Part shown: positions 7,637-15,607 of the stretch, piece by piece | Layout: each line of letters starts with the position of its first letter | How positions within the stretch are numbered: position 1 is the stretch's first letter | Assembly: GCA_963645405.1 (NCBI GenBank) | Contig: CAVISR010000007.1 | Location: forward strand, 1 to 46,357 | Length of the DNA: 46,357 bases | Direction: 5' to 3' | From: Colivivens sp963645405 | GTDB lineage: Bacteria; Bacteroidota; Bacteroidia; Bacteroidales; Bacteroidaceae | The notes under the pieces: generated by a model | Told to the model about the DNA's origin: nothing | Seen by the model: only the letters and a program-made list of their open reading frames with translations | Database searches by the model: none | Position numbers and translations under genes: made by a program

Positions 7637-8680
7637 CTATCGTCTTCCGTTGGTTGCTGCTCTGCCAGCTCCTGCTGAGCGGGTGTTCACGTTGCGAGTG
7701 GCATTGGAAGAGCGGTTCATGTTGGCTGCACCATTGCTGCGCTGCTGCATTTGGACGTTGTTGCGCTGAACAGTGTTTCCGCTTGTGCGAGTGCTTGATG
7801 CACGGGTATTGACAGTGTTGGTGTTGCGGGTGTTGACAGTCACGCGTCCGTTGCCATTACTTGCGTTGCGGTCCTGATTGCGATTGACAGTGGTTCTTGA
7901 ACGGTCCTCATTCTGCGCATTTCCGTTTACGCTGAAGCGGTTTGTGGCATTGTTGCGGTTCGCATTGCTGTTTCTGTCCGCATTGTCATTACCTCCCATA
8001 TTGTTGTTGACATTCCCGTTGTTATTGTGATTCACCACATTAGTGTTATTGCGGTTCATGTCATTGTTACGGTTCATATCATTGCGGTTCATGTCGTTTC
8101 TGTTCATGCCGTTGTTACGGTTCATGTCGCCAGGATTGCCGATGCGGAATCCTGTTCCTGCATTTGCGCGTCCGTCATTCCTGCGGAAGTCCATTCCCGG
8201 TTCTGGAGCACGCATGCCGCCGAAGAAGGCACCGCCTCTGTATTCCTTGAATCTGCGTGGAGCATTGAAGAAGAAATGGTCCATCCTGTGGTCGTGGGCA
8301 TAGATGGCAAATCTCCAGTGACGGTCGGCGAATGTGATAGGACGGTAGAAATAGTCGTACGTCATGAGCAGTTCCCACTGGCGCTCGGTAAGAAGGCGGC
8401 GGAGGGCATAGTCGCGTGCAAACACCACTTCCATATAGTCGTCGTATCTGTAGCCCAGAGCCACATCGTCGAGATAGTCGTTGACGCCGCATATATAATC
8501 GTAATTGATACAATAGAGGTCGTCAAGAATTGCTGAACTCAAGTGCAGTGTGTATGCCATCCTGTCGGTCAGGAAACGTGCGTTGCTGCGCATTGAGTAA
8601 ACAGACATTGGCTGCGCACTTGCTGAGAATGAAACTACCATCATCATCAACGCTACTGTAATGTTTCTTAGGGTTTTCAT
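7637..8680 (-). CDS. Secreted Asn/Arg-rich low-complexity protein
   Basis: This 347-residue protein starts with a signal peptide (LMMMVVSFSASA, cleavage near residue 22). A folded-looking part rich in Tyr, Asp and Arg follows to about residue 165 (YICGVNDYLDDVALGYRYDD, RQWELLMTYDYFYRP). The second half is low-complexity Asn/Arg/Ser/Thr sequence with MNRND- and MNRNN-type units repeated five or six times. The C-terminus is strongly basic. I do not recognise a characterised family; similar Asn-rich exported proteins occur in Prevotella. Its basic, disordered tail could bind nucleic acid, polysaccharide or the cell surface, but that is conjecture. It is a single-gene unit with its own promoter and converges on gdhA. 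Confidence 0.8.
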   Translation of the reverse strand: MKTLRNITVALMMMVVSFSASAQPMSVYSMRSNARFLTDRMAYTLHLSSAILDDLYCINYDYICGVNDYLDDVALGYRYDDYMEVVFARDYALRRLLTERQWELLMTYDYFYRPITFADRHWRFAIYAHDHRMDHFFFNAPRRFKEYRGGAFFGGMRAPEPGMDFRRNDGRANAGTGFRIGNPGDMNRNNGMNRNDMNRNDMNRNNDMNRNNTNVVNHNNNGNVNNNMGGNDNADRNSNANRNNATNRFSVNGNAQNEDRSRTTVNRNQDRNASNGNGRVTVNTRNTNTVNTRASSTRTSGNTVQRNNVQMQQRSNGAANMNRSSNATRNVNTRSAGAGRAATNGRR

Positions 8681-8727
8681 ATCCGATCTCCTTTCTGTAT
8701 TTTGTTCGTTTGTTTTTTAATTCGCTG

Positions 8728-8757
8728 CAAAGGTAGTGCTTGTTCCGTATGCGGCAA
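8728..8757 (-). promoter_or_regulatory. Promoter for the Asn-rich protein gene
   Basis: On the minus strand TTG (8757-8755) and TACCTTTG (8735-8728) are 19 bp apart. The predicted leader is about 45 nt. Confidence 0.6.
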
Positions 8758-8879
8758 AAAGAAAGTTCCTATTCATAATGGGGAAAATCCTATCGGGGAA
8801 ATTTTCATGAACGGCGTATGGAAGATGCAGCGCCAACATTGAATAGGCATGGGATAGGCGTTGTATCCAACATGGTGTA

Positions 8880-8965
8880 GGTGCGGAATTATAATTTATA
8901 ATAAGGTGCAGGACATATAGTGCAGATATAGAATTATAATGAGGTGCAGGATATTATAATAAGGA
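8880..8965. repeat. Degenerate AT-rich repeat patch
   Basis: GAATTATAAT recurs at 8886 and 8931, GTGCRG recurs at 8881, 8906, 8920 and 8944, and ATAATAAGG occurs twice. The spacing is irregular, so this is weaker than the regular arrays elsewhere. Confidence 0.4.
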
Positions 8966-9139
8966 GTCAGGATGCATCGTCCACATCTTCTGAATTATCC
9001 GCACTTGCCACCAGCCCAGATGCCAAAAACTTAGGCAAGAGTGAAACCTCGGGTGAGATAATCTGCGGAAAGTGCGGGATTTATGGACCTTGCAGTGAAT
9101 AAAAGCGCTGTGTGCACAATGCCGTAAGAATTAATTTTG

Positions 9140-9147
9140 TAACTTTG
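9140..9147 (+). promoter_or_regulatory. -7 box for the GH3 operon
   Basis: TAACTTTG lies 20 bp before ATG 9168. No clear TTG box is present at the expected distance upstream, so this is a partial match. Confidence 0.4.
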
Positions 9148-9167
9148 TAAATTAAAAGGATACTATT

Positions 9168-10679
9168 ATGAACGTAACGCCGATACTGGATAAAATATAT
9201 TTTGCCCGCAGACAAAAGGCAATGAAACACTACAAGGGTCATGCAGAAGAGATTCAGAGGAATGTCTTGCGCTATCTTGTGCGTGCAGCAGCAAAGACAG
9301 AGTGGGGAACAAGTCACGGATATTCCGAGATAAAGAACTACGAGGACTATTGCCAGCATGTGGGACTGAACACATATGAAGAGCTGAAGGACTTCATTCA
9401 GAAGATGCGCCAAGGTTCGAAGGATGTGCTGTGGAGAGGACAAGTGAACTGGTATGCCAAGTCTTCGGGAACGACCAACGACAAGAGCAAGTTCATCCCG
9501 GTCAGCAAGGAAGGACTGAAGAACATTCACTATCTTGGCGGAACCGATTGTGTGGCAGCTTATCTCAAGATAAATCCAAAGAGCAAACTGTTCTCGGGCA
9601 AGAGCCTCATCCTCGGAGGAAGCCATGCGCCCAATCTGAACACTCCCAACAGTCTGGTGGGCGACTTGAGCGCCATACTGATTGAGAATATCCCTTCATG
9701 GGTCAATCTTGTGCGCGTACCGCCCAAAGATGTTGCGCTGTTGAGCGACTTCGAAGAGAAACGCGACAAAATCGCCATGATTGCACAGCACGAGAATGTG
9801 ACAAACATAAGTGGAGTGCCCTCGTGGATGCTTTCCGTCCTCGACCGTATGCTCGAGATTTCGGGCAAGCAGAAGATTGACGAGGTATGGCCAAACCTTG
9901 AAGTGTTCTTCCACGGAGGAGTGGCGTTCACCCCTTACCGCGAGCAGTACAAGAACATCATCTCGCTGCCGGGCATGCGCTACATGGAGACCTACAATGC
10001 CAGCGAAGGATTCTTCGGCATTCAGACTGACCTCAGCGACCCTGCAATGCAAATCATGATGGACTATGGAGTGTTCTATGAATTCATTCCGATGAGCGAG
10101 TTCGGCACTCCTTCGCCTACAGTCGTACCGCTGTGGAAAGTGGAGAAAGATGTCAACTATGCCATCGTAATCAGCACCTCATGCGGTCTGTGGCGTTACA
10201 TCATAGGCGACACGGTGAAGTTCACCAGCATCGACCCCTACAAGTTCATCATCACCGGACGCACCAAGCACTTCATCAATGCCTTTGGCGAAGAACTGAT
10301 TGTGGACAATGCCGAGAAAGGACTGGAACAGGCTTGCATAGCAACAGGAGCACAAGTGCGCGAATATACGGCAGCACCGATATTCATGAACGCAAATGCC
10401 AAGTGCCGCCACCAGTGGGTCATTGAGTTTGCCAAGCATCCTGCATCGATAGAAGACTTTGCCACTATCCTCGACCGTTCGCTCCAAGCCATCAACTCCG
10501 ACTATGAAGCCAAACGGTCGAAGGACATCACCCTCCAGCGCCTGGAAATCGTGGATGCCAAGCCTGGACTGTTCGACGAGTGGCTGAAGAAGAAAGGAAA
10601 ACTGGGCGGACAGCACAAGATTCCGCGCCTGAGCAACAGCCGTGAGTATATCGAGGAACTTCTTGAAATGAATAAATGA
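9168..10679 (+). CDS. GH3 family acyl-adenylate-forming protein
   Basis: This 503-residue protein belongs to the GH3 family, named after plant auxin-amido synthetases and part of the ANL adenylating superfamily. AKSSGTTNDKSKFIPVS near residues 98-114 is the phosphate-binding loop. MRYMETYNASEGFFGIQ around residue 273 is the adenine/acyl-binding block. RYIIGDTVKF followed by ITGRTKHFINAFGEEL is the hinge and C-terminal lobe motif. Bacterial members are predicted to activate a carboxylic acid with ATP; the substrate of this one is unknown. Its stop overlaps the start of the next gene (ATGA at 10676-10679), indicating translational coupling with the lipoprotein and DUF3108 genes. Confidence 0.85.
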   Translation: MNVTPILDKIYFARRQKAMKHYKGHAEEIQRNVLRYLVRAAAKTEWGTSHGYSEIKNYEDYCQHVGLNTYEELKDFIQKMRQGSKDVLWRGQVNWYAKSSGTTNDKSKFIPVSKEGLKNIHYLGGTDCVAAYLKINPKSKLFSGKSLILGGSHAPNLNTPNSLVGDLSAILIENIPSWVNLVRVPPKDVALLSDFEEKRDKIAMIAQHENVTNISGVPSWMLSVLDRMLEISGKQKIDEVWPNLEVFFHGGVAFTPYREQYKNIISLPGMRYMETYNASEGFFGIQTDLSDPAMQIMMDYGVFYEFIPMSEFGTPSPTVVPLWKVEKDVNYAIVISTSCGLWRYIIGDTVKFTSIDPYKFIITGRTKHFINAFGEELIVDNAEKGLEQACIATGAQVREYTAAPIFMNANAKCRHQWVIEFAKHPASIEDFATILDRSLQAINSDYEAKRSKDITLQRLEIVDAKPGLFDEWLKKKGKLGGQHKIPRLSNSREYIEELLEMNK

Positions 10680-12727
10680 GGGAAATCAGGAAAATCAGAA
10701 GCGCATACATAGCCGTGCTGGCTGTTGCCACATTGATTGTGGCAGCCTGTGCCAACATTGGCTCGCCCGACGGTGGACCCTACGACGAAACTCCGCCAGT
10801 AATCGTCAACACCACACCCAAGTATGGTGCGGTGAAATCGAAAGCCAAGAAGATTGTGCTGGAGTTCGACGAGAACATAAAGATAGAGAACGCATCGGAG
10901 AAAGTCATCGTGTCGCCTCCACAGATTGAGCAACCAGAAATCAGTTCGCTGGGCAAGAAAATCACCATCCGGCTGGTCGACTCCGTAAAGCCCAACGTCA
11001 CCTATACCATAGATTTTTCCGATGCCATCGAGGACAACAACGAAGGCAATCCGATGGGCGACTATGCCTTTACCTTCTCCACCGGCGACACCATCGACAC
11101 TATGCAGGTGTCGGGTTATGTGCTCGATGCCAGCAACCTCGAGCCGGTGAAGGGAATCTACGTAGGACTCTATGAGGTAGCAGATTCCATTGCAGAGGAT
11201 TTTCCCGACTCAGTGTTCAAGACAAAACCGTTCGACCGCATCTCACGCACCGACAGCCGCGGACATTTCGTGGTGAAAGGTCTCAACCACGGGAAGTATC
11301 GTGCTTATGCACTGAAAGACCTGGACCAAAGCTATTCATTCACACAGAAGAGCGAGATGCTGGCATTCAACGACCAGGTGATAAAGTCCACCTGCAAGCC
11401 CGACATACGCTACGACACCATCTGGCACGACAGCATCCACTACGATTCCATCGTTCCAAAAGGCTACACCCACTTCTATCCCGACGACATCGTGCTGCTG
11501 GCATTCACAGAGAAAGTGACCGACCACTATTTCCTCAAGATGGAACGCCCGAACTTGCGTGAATTCACACTGTTCTACACCAGTCCTGCCGACCAACTGC
11601 CAATCATCAAAGGCATCAACTTCAACTCCGACAATGCATTTGTGGTCGAGCCCAATCCGACGAACGACACAATCAAATACTGGATTCTCGATTCACTCAT
11701 CTATAATCTCGATACCCTCGTGTTCGACCTGTCCTACATGGCAACCGACTCGCTCGGCAAACTCGTGCTGACCACCGACTCAGCCACCGAACTCATTTCG
11801 AAAGTGACCAAGGCGAAAGTCGACAAGCAGAAGCAGCAGGCTTACGAAGAGTGGGTGAAGGACTACAAGGACGAGCTGAAGAAGAAAAAGAAGAGGCACG
11901 ACGACGAAGAGGAGGAATCTGCCGACAGTGAAGTGGCAGAAGAACCGAAGTCGAAGCGTAAGAAGAAACAGAAGGACGAAGACATCGAGATTCCGTCCAT
12001 GCCCGAGGAATTCCTTGAGGTGAGGACATCGAATTCATCGATAAGTCCTGTGCAGAATATAGACTTCTCCAGCACCGAACCCATCGCTGCTATCGACACA
12101 ACATTGTTCCATTTCCGTGAGAAGATCGACTCAGTGTATGTGGACTGCGACTTCAAGATACGAAAGCGCGATTGTCCCCACAACACCTACCGGTTCTATG
12201 CAGAGTGGCAGCCGGGACATACATACGAAATAGCCGTAGACACCGGAGCCTTCGTGAGCGTGTACGGCAAAAGGTCGGAGAGTTTCGTGAAGCAAGTGAA
12301 GGTAAGGACTGCAGAATCCTTCGGCTCCATGTTCATCAACCTTCATGGCATCGATACCTGCGCAGTGGTGGAACTCATCAATTCGTCCGACAAACCAGTC
12401 AAGAAGGCAAAGGTCAACAAAAAGTTGAGAGCTGAATTCTATTATGTTGAGCCTGGCACATACTATCTGCGCACCTTCTGCGACAAGAACGGTAACGGCA
12501 TTTGGGACACAGGCTCCTACGACGGCCATCTCCAGGCAGAAGAAGTCTATTACTATCCCGGTTCGTTCGTAGTGAGGGCAAACTGGGACATCAGCCAGGA
12601 ATGGTGGCCAAAGGCATTGCCGGTGATGAGGCAGAAACCGACAGCCATCACCAAGCAGAAGGCAGACAAGGAGAAAGACATCAGAAAGAAGAACGCAGAA
12701 CGACTCAAAGAGAAGAACAAGAAATGA
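10676..12727 (+). CDS. Ig-like (BIg_5) domain lipoprotein
   Basis: This 683-residue protein has a lipoprotein signal: basic start, hydrophobic core and the lipobox VAAC with Cys25. A bacterial Ig-like domain (Big_5 type) begins at ETPPVIVNTTPKYGAV and runs to about residue 140 (YTIDFSDAIEDNNEGNPM). A prealbumin/CNA-like beta segment follows (VSGYVLDASNLEPVKGIYVG, then SRGHFVVKGLNHGKYRAYAL). Residues about 395-440 are highly charged Lys/Glu/Asp. The C-terminus has a Dx[DN]xNG-like DKNGNGIWDTG. Such proteins are widespread, conserved and functionally unassigned in Bacteroidota; location is the periplasmic or outer face of a membrane. It overlaps the genes on both sides, so the three products probably act together. 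Confidence 0.85.
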   Translation: MREIRKIRSAYIAVLAVATLIVAACANIGSPDGGPYDETPPVIVNTTPKYGAVKSKAKKIVLEFDENIKIENASEKVIVSPPQIEQPEISSLGKKITIRLVDSVKPNVTYTIDFSDAIEDNNEGNPMGDYAFTFSTGDTIDTMQVSGYVLDASNLEPVKGIYVGLYEVADSIAEDFPDSVFKTKPFDRISRTDSRGHFVVKGLNHGKYRAYALKDLDQSYSFTQKSEMLAFNDQVIKSTCKPDIRYDTIWHDSIHYDSIVPKGYTHFYPDDIVLLAFTEKVTDHYFLKMERPNLREFTLFYTSPADQLPIIKGINFNSDNAFVVEPNPTNDTIKYWILDSLIYNLDTLVFDLSYMATDSLGKLVLTTDSATELISKVTKAKVDKQKQQAYEEWVKDYKDELKKKKKRHDDEEEESADSEVAEEPKSKRKKKQKDEDIEIPSMPEEFLEVRTSNSSISPVQNIDFSSTEPIAAIDTTLFHFREKIDSVYVDCDFKIRKRDCPHNTYRFYAEWQPGHTYEIAVDTGAFVSVYGKRSESFVKQVKVRTAESFGSMFINLHGIDTCAVVELINSSDKPVKKAKVNKKLRAEFYYVEPGTYYLRTFCDKNGNGIWDTGSYDGHLQAEEVYYYPGSFVVRANWDISQEWWPKALPVMRQKPTAITKQKADKEKDIRKKNAERLKEKNKK

Positions 12728-13557
12728 TGAGACGTTTCATCCTCCGCACGGCAACACGCACTCTGATGGTGCTCCTGCTCTTGTCGCTCGCACTGCCGGG
12801 CAATGCACAGTGCAAGTACCCGAATACGGCATTCAAACCCGGCGAATCCCTCTTCTACGACCTCTACTTCAACTGGAAATTCATCTGGGTGAAAGTAGGC
12901 TCGACACATTTCAGCGTCGTTTCGTCCGACTACAAGGGAAAGAGCGCGCTCCGCACCGACATCCTATTCAAGAGCAACAAGAGGTCCGAAGCCATCTTCC
13001 CTATGCGCGACACCCTGATAAGCTATTCCACTCCCGATCTCGAGCCGTTGTATTTCCGCAAGGGCGCATTCGAGGGAAAACGCTATACGGTCGACGAAGT
13101 GTGGTTCAGTTATGTCGACGGACAAACTGTCATGAAGCAGCGCTACCGATCGGCAGAAGGTGAATGGACCGACCGCAAGACCACCAGCGACGAATGTGTG
13201 AACGACATGCTCAACATCCTGCTGATTTCGCGCTCCAATGACTATTCCAAATGCACGAAAGGTCAGCGCATCCACTTCAAGATGGTTACAGGCAAACGAC
13301 TGAGCAACCAGATACTGGTGTACAAGGGCAAAGAGAAATTCAAGGCAAACGACGGACATACCTATATGTGTCATGTGCTGTCGCTGCTCGACGACAAATC
13401 GAAGAAGAAAGAGAAGGAACTGCTGAGGTTCTACATCACCGACGACAAAAATCATCTGCCCGTACGCATCGACTTCTACTTGAAATTCGGCATAGCCAAG
13501 GCATTCTACTGCCGTGGCACTGGAATACGCAATGCCCTGACATCACAGATAAAATAA
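12724..13557 (+). CDS. DUF3108 domain exported protein
   Basis: This 277-residue protein has a signal peptide (LMVLLLLSLALPGNAQ) and then a beta-rich domain of the DUF3108 type (FKPGESLFYDLYFNWKFIWV, VGSTHFSVVSSDYKGKSALR). The real start is one of the two adjacent ATGs at 12724/12727, which overlap the previous stop; the longer open frame upstream (from 12502) is only an overlap with the lipoprotein gene. DUF3108 proteins are periplasmic and their function is not known. Coupling to the Ig-like lipoprotein suggests a shared envelope role. Confidence 0.85.
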   Translation: MMRRFILRTATRTLMVLLLLSLALPGNAQCKYPNTAFKPGESLFYDLYFNWKFIWVKVGSTHFSVVSSDYKGKSALRTDILFKSNKRSEAIFPMRDTLISYSTPDLEPLYFRKGAFEGKRYTVDEVWFSYVDGQTVMKQRYRSAEGEWTDRKTTSDECVNDMLNILLISRSNDYSKCTKGQRIHFKMVTGKRLSNQILVYKGKEKFKANDGHTYMCHVLSLLDDKSKKKEKELLRFYITDDKNHLPVRIDFYLKFGIAKAFYCRGTGIRNALTSQIK

Positions 13558-13599
13558 CCAAGCTTCAGTGATACAATACCAAACATTCATACTATAGTC

Positions 13600-14205
13600 A
13601 TGCTCTTACCTTATTATAATAATACGCTCATAGAAGCCGGTTGCGACGAAGCCGGACGAGGTTGCCTTGCAGGAAGCGTCTATGCAGCAGCCGTCATCTT
13701 CCCCAAAGACTACCACAATGCCCGTTTGAACGACTCCAAGCAGTTGACAGCCCGGCAGCGTTATGCCCTGCGCGAGGAAATCGAGCGCGATGCCATTGCA
13801 TGGGCACTGGGAATAGTGACAGCCCAGGAGATTGACCAGATGAATATCCTGAAAGCAAGCATTACCGCAATGCACCGGGCAATCGAGAAACTGAGCGTGC
13901 AGCCCGAGACGCTTATAATCGACGGCAACCGATTCTATCCCTACCACAATCTGCCCTACCATACGATAGTGAAAGGCGATGGCAAATACCTCTCCATTGC
14001 AGCCGCCTCCATTCTTGCAAAGACTTACAGGGACGACTACATGAAGCAGCTCCATGAGGAATATCCTTACTATGGATGGGATCACAATGCCGGCTATCCC
14101 ACCAAGGAACATCGCGAAGGCATTGCCCAACACGGACTCTCGCCTTACCACCGCCTGTCATTCAATCTTATGGGTGATAGCCAACTGTCGTTCGACTTCA
14201 AATGA
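13600..14205 (+). CDS. rnhB: Ribonuclease HII
   Basis: This 201-residue enzyme cuts RNA in RNA-DNA hybrids and removes single ribonucleotides from DNA. The acidic active site is visible: Asp16 and Glu17 in CDEAGRG, Asp108 in IIDGNRF and Asp145 in KTYRDDYM. LNDSKQLTARQR, KGDGKYLSIAAASILAK and GYPTKEHREGI are further family blocks, and the length is standard. It follows the DUF3108 gene by 42 bp in the same direction. A REP-like hairpin element lies 70 bp downstream, in the gap to a convergent glycosyltransferase gene. Confidence 0.95.
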   Translation: MLLPYYNNTLIEAGCDEAGRGCLAGSVYAAAVIFPKDYHNARLNDSKQLTARQRYALREEIERDAIAWALGIVTAQEIDQMNILKASITAMHRAIEKLSVQPETLIIDGNRFYPYHNLPYHTIVKGDGKYLSIAAASILAKTYRDDYMKQLHEEYPYYGWDHNAGYPTKEHREGIAQHGLSPYHRLSFNLMGDSQLSFDFK

Positions 14206-14274
14206 CGGTGGACGGGTGGCGGGACTCATGCATTCTTGTCTCTTCGAGGCGAGGCATTGCGCTATGAGCAATGT

Positions 14275-14356
14275 TAGGAGCTAGGCCTCTCCGAGGCCGT
14301 TAAAGCGAGCGCTGACTCCTATTCCAGCCCACAGTTCCACCCGCCCATCCGGATGG
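14275..14356 (+). repeat. REP-like element with shortened middle
   Basis: TAGGAGCTA (14275) precedes the hairpin GGCCTC-TCC-GAGGCC (14284-14298), then GTTAAAGCG. The inverted partner is reduced to GCTGACTCCTA (14311-14321) without its own hairpin. The palindrome CCATCCGGATGG (14345-14356) and AACACAAAACCTAAAAC follow. Both also follow the element at 45542-45656, the palindrome there with one base changed, so they are part of the repeat. It sits between convergent rnhB and a GT2 gene and may serve as a terminator. Confidence 0.8.
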
Positions 14357-14400
14357 CAACACAAAACCTAAAACACAAAACACTTTTGCCGACACATTTC

Positions 14401-15324
14401 TCACCCCTCTTCCTTCACCACGTAATTGGGTCTGCCCTTGGTTTCCATGTAGATTCTGCCGATGTATTCGCCGAGGATGCCGATGGAGAGGAGTTGGACT
14501 CCGCCGAGGAAGAGGATGATGCTGACGAGGGTGGTGAATCCTTGCACTGGGTCGCCGATGAGGAGGGTCTTGCTGATGTAGAAGATGAGGAAGCAGAAGG
14601 AACCGAGGGCGATGATGGAGCCGATGATGGTGGCAAGGCGCAGGGGCGCGGTGGTGAACGATGTGATGCCGTCGAGCGCAAGGTTCATGAGGCTCAGGAA
14701 ATTCCATTTGCTGTGACCCACGGAGCGGTTGCCGCGGTCGAAGGTTATTTCTTTCTTGCGGAAACCGATCCAACAGAAGAGTCCTTTGTTGTAGCGCTCG
14801 GTCTCGCGCAACTGGCGCATCGCATTGATGCAAACACGGTCGAGCAGACGGAAGTCGCCCACGTTCTGAAGTATGTGGAAACGGGTGGCACGGTCCATCA
14901 GTTTGTAGAACAGAAGGGAGAATGCCCTGCGCAACCAAGGTTCTTTGCCCCGGTCTTTTCTCCTGGCATAGACGTCCTGGAATCCTTCTTCCCAATACTC
15001 AATCATCTGCGGAATGAGGTTGGGCGGGTCCTGGAGGTCGGCGTCCATGATGATCACGCAGTCACCAGCCACTTTGTCGAGTCCTGCCAACAGGGCTTTC
15101 TCCTTACCGAAGTTGCGGGAGAGACTGACGAAGTGCACTTGCCGGTCGCTGGTCTGCATGGCTTTGATGAATGGGAGGGTGTTGTCGGTGCTGCCGTCGT
15201 CCACGAACATGAGTTCCCATTCGTAGCCTGGCTGCCCGTCCATCACCGCTTTGATGGACGGATAGAGCAACGGGATTGATGCCTCTTCGTTGTAGCATGG
15301 AATGAGTATTGATATTCTCTTCAT
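14401..15324 (-). CDS. GT2 family glycosyltransferase, polyprenyl-phosphate type
   Basis: This 307-residue membrane enzyme resembles GtrB/ArnC/DPM1 transferases, which load a sugar onto undecaprenyl phosphate. The GT-A motifs are ILIPCYNEEASIP, FVDDGSTDNT and the metal-binding DADLQDPP. The acceptor region is DFRLLDR and RNRSV-like GNRSVGHSKWNFL. Two transmembrane helices follow (about 228-250 and 262-285), then the C-terminal ILGEYIGRIYMETKGRP typical of the family. The sugar cannot be read from sequence. The upstream gene on the same strand encodes a multi-spanning GT-C-like protein, a natural partner that uses the lipid-linked sugar, but 283 bp with a repeat array separate them. Confidence 0.88.
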   Translation of the reverse strand: MKRISILIPCYNEEASIPLLYPSIKAVMDGQPGYEWELMFVDDGSTDNTLPFIKAMQTSDRQVHFVSLSRNFGKEKALLAGLDKVAGDCVIIMDADLQDPPNLIPQMIEYWEEGFQDVYARRKDRGKEPWLRRAFSLLFYKLMDRATRFHILQNVGDFRLLDRVCINAMRQLRETERYNKGLFCWIGFRKKEITFDRGNRSVGHSKWNFLSLMNLALDGITSFTTAPLRLATIIGSIIALGSFCFLIFYISKTLLIGDPVQGFTTLVSIILFLGGVQLLSIGILGEYIGRIYMETKGRPNYVVKEEG

Positions 15325-15415
15325 TATGATGCGAAATGTTAAATTGTATTATTTGTTCATCTTCTGCTCTTCCGGCGAAAACCCTTCAGTCAGCCGGCAT
15401 TTTCCGTGAAATATG

Positions 15416-15503
15416 GACTGAAAATTTTTCTAGTCAGAGAAAATTATTTTTCCAGTCAGAAAAAATATTTTTCCTAGTCAGAGAATGGGAACTTTCCAGT
15501 CAG
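15416..15503. repeat. Four perfect-period 22-bp tandem units
   Basis: Units occupy 15416-15437, 15438-15459, 15460-15481 and 15482-15503. Each ends on the plus strand with YAGTCAG; read on the minus strand each begins CTGACTRG and continues with an A-run, then a T-run. The inner bases diverge but stay self-complementary: for example GACTGAAAA with TTTTCTAGTC. It lies between two minus-strand glycosyltransferase genes. Confidence 0.85.
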
Positions 15504-15607
15504 CGCGTTTTTAGCCCAAATCCAGCCTTTCTGCCCTTCTTGCCTTTTATCTTTATTTTCGCCCTATTTGCCTCTTTTATGTTCTTATTGTTCTTGTATT
15601 CTTTCTC

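Larger units (their letters stand above)
8681..9167. other. Divergent intergenic region
   Basis: This 487-bp gap between divergent genes contains one promoter for each side and a degenerate AT-rich repeat patch (8880-8965). No gene was seen. Confidence 0.6.

Noticed and set aside
9081..9626. 181-codon minus-strand ORF across the GH3 gene start
   Set aside because: It overlaps the promoter and the GH3 coding region and has no family match.
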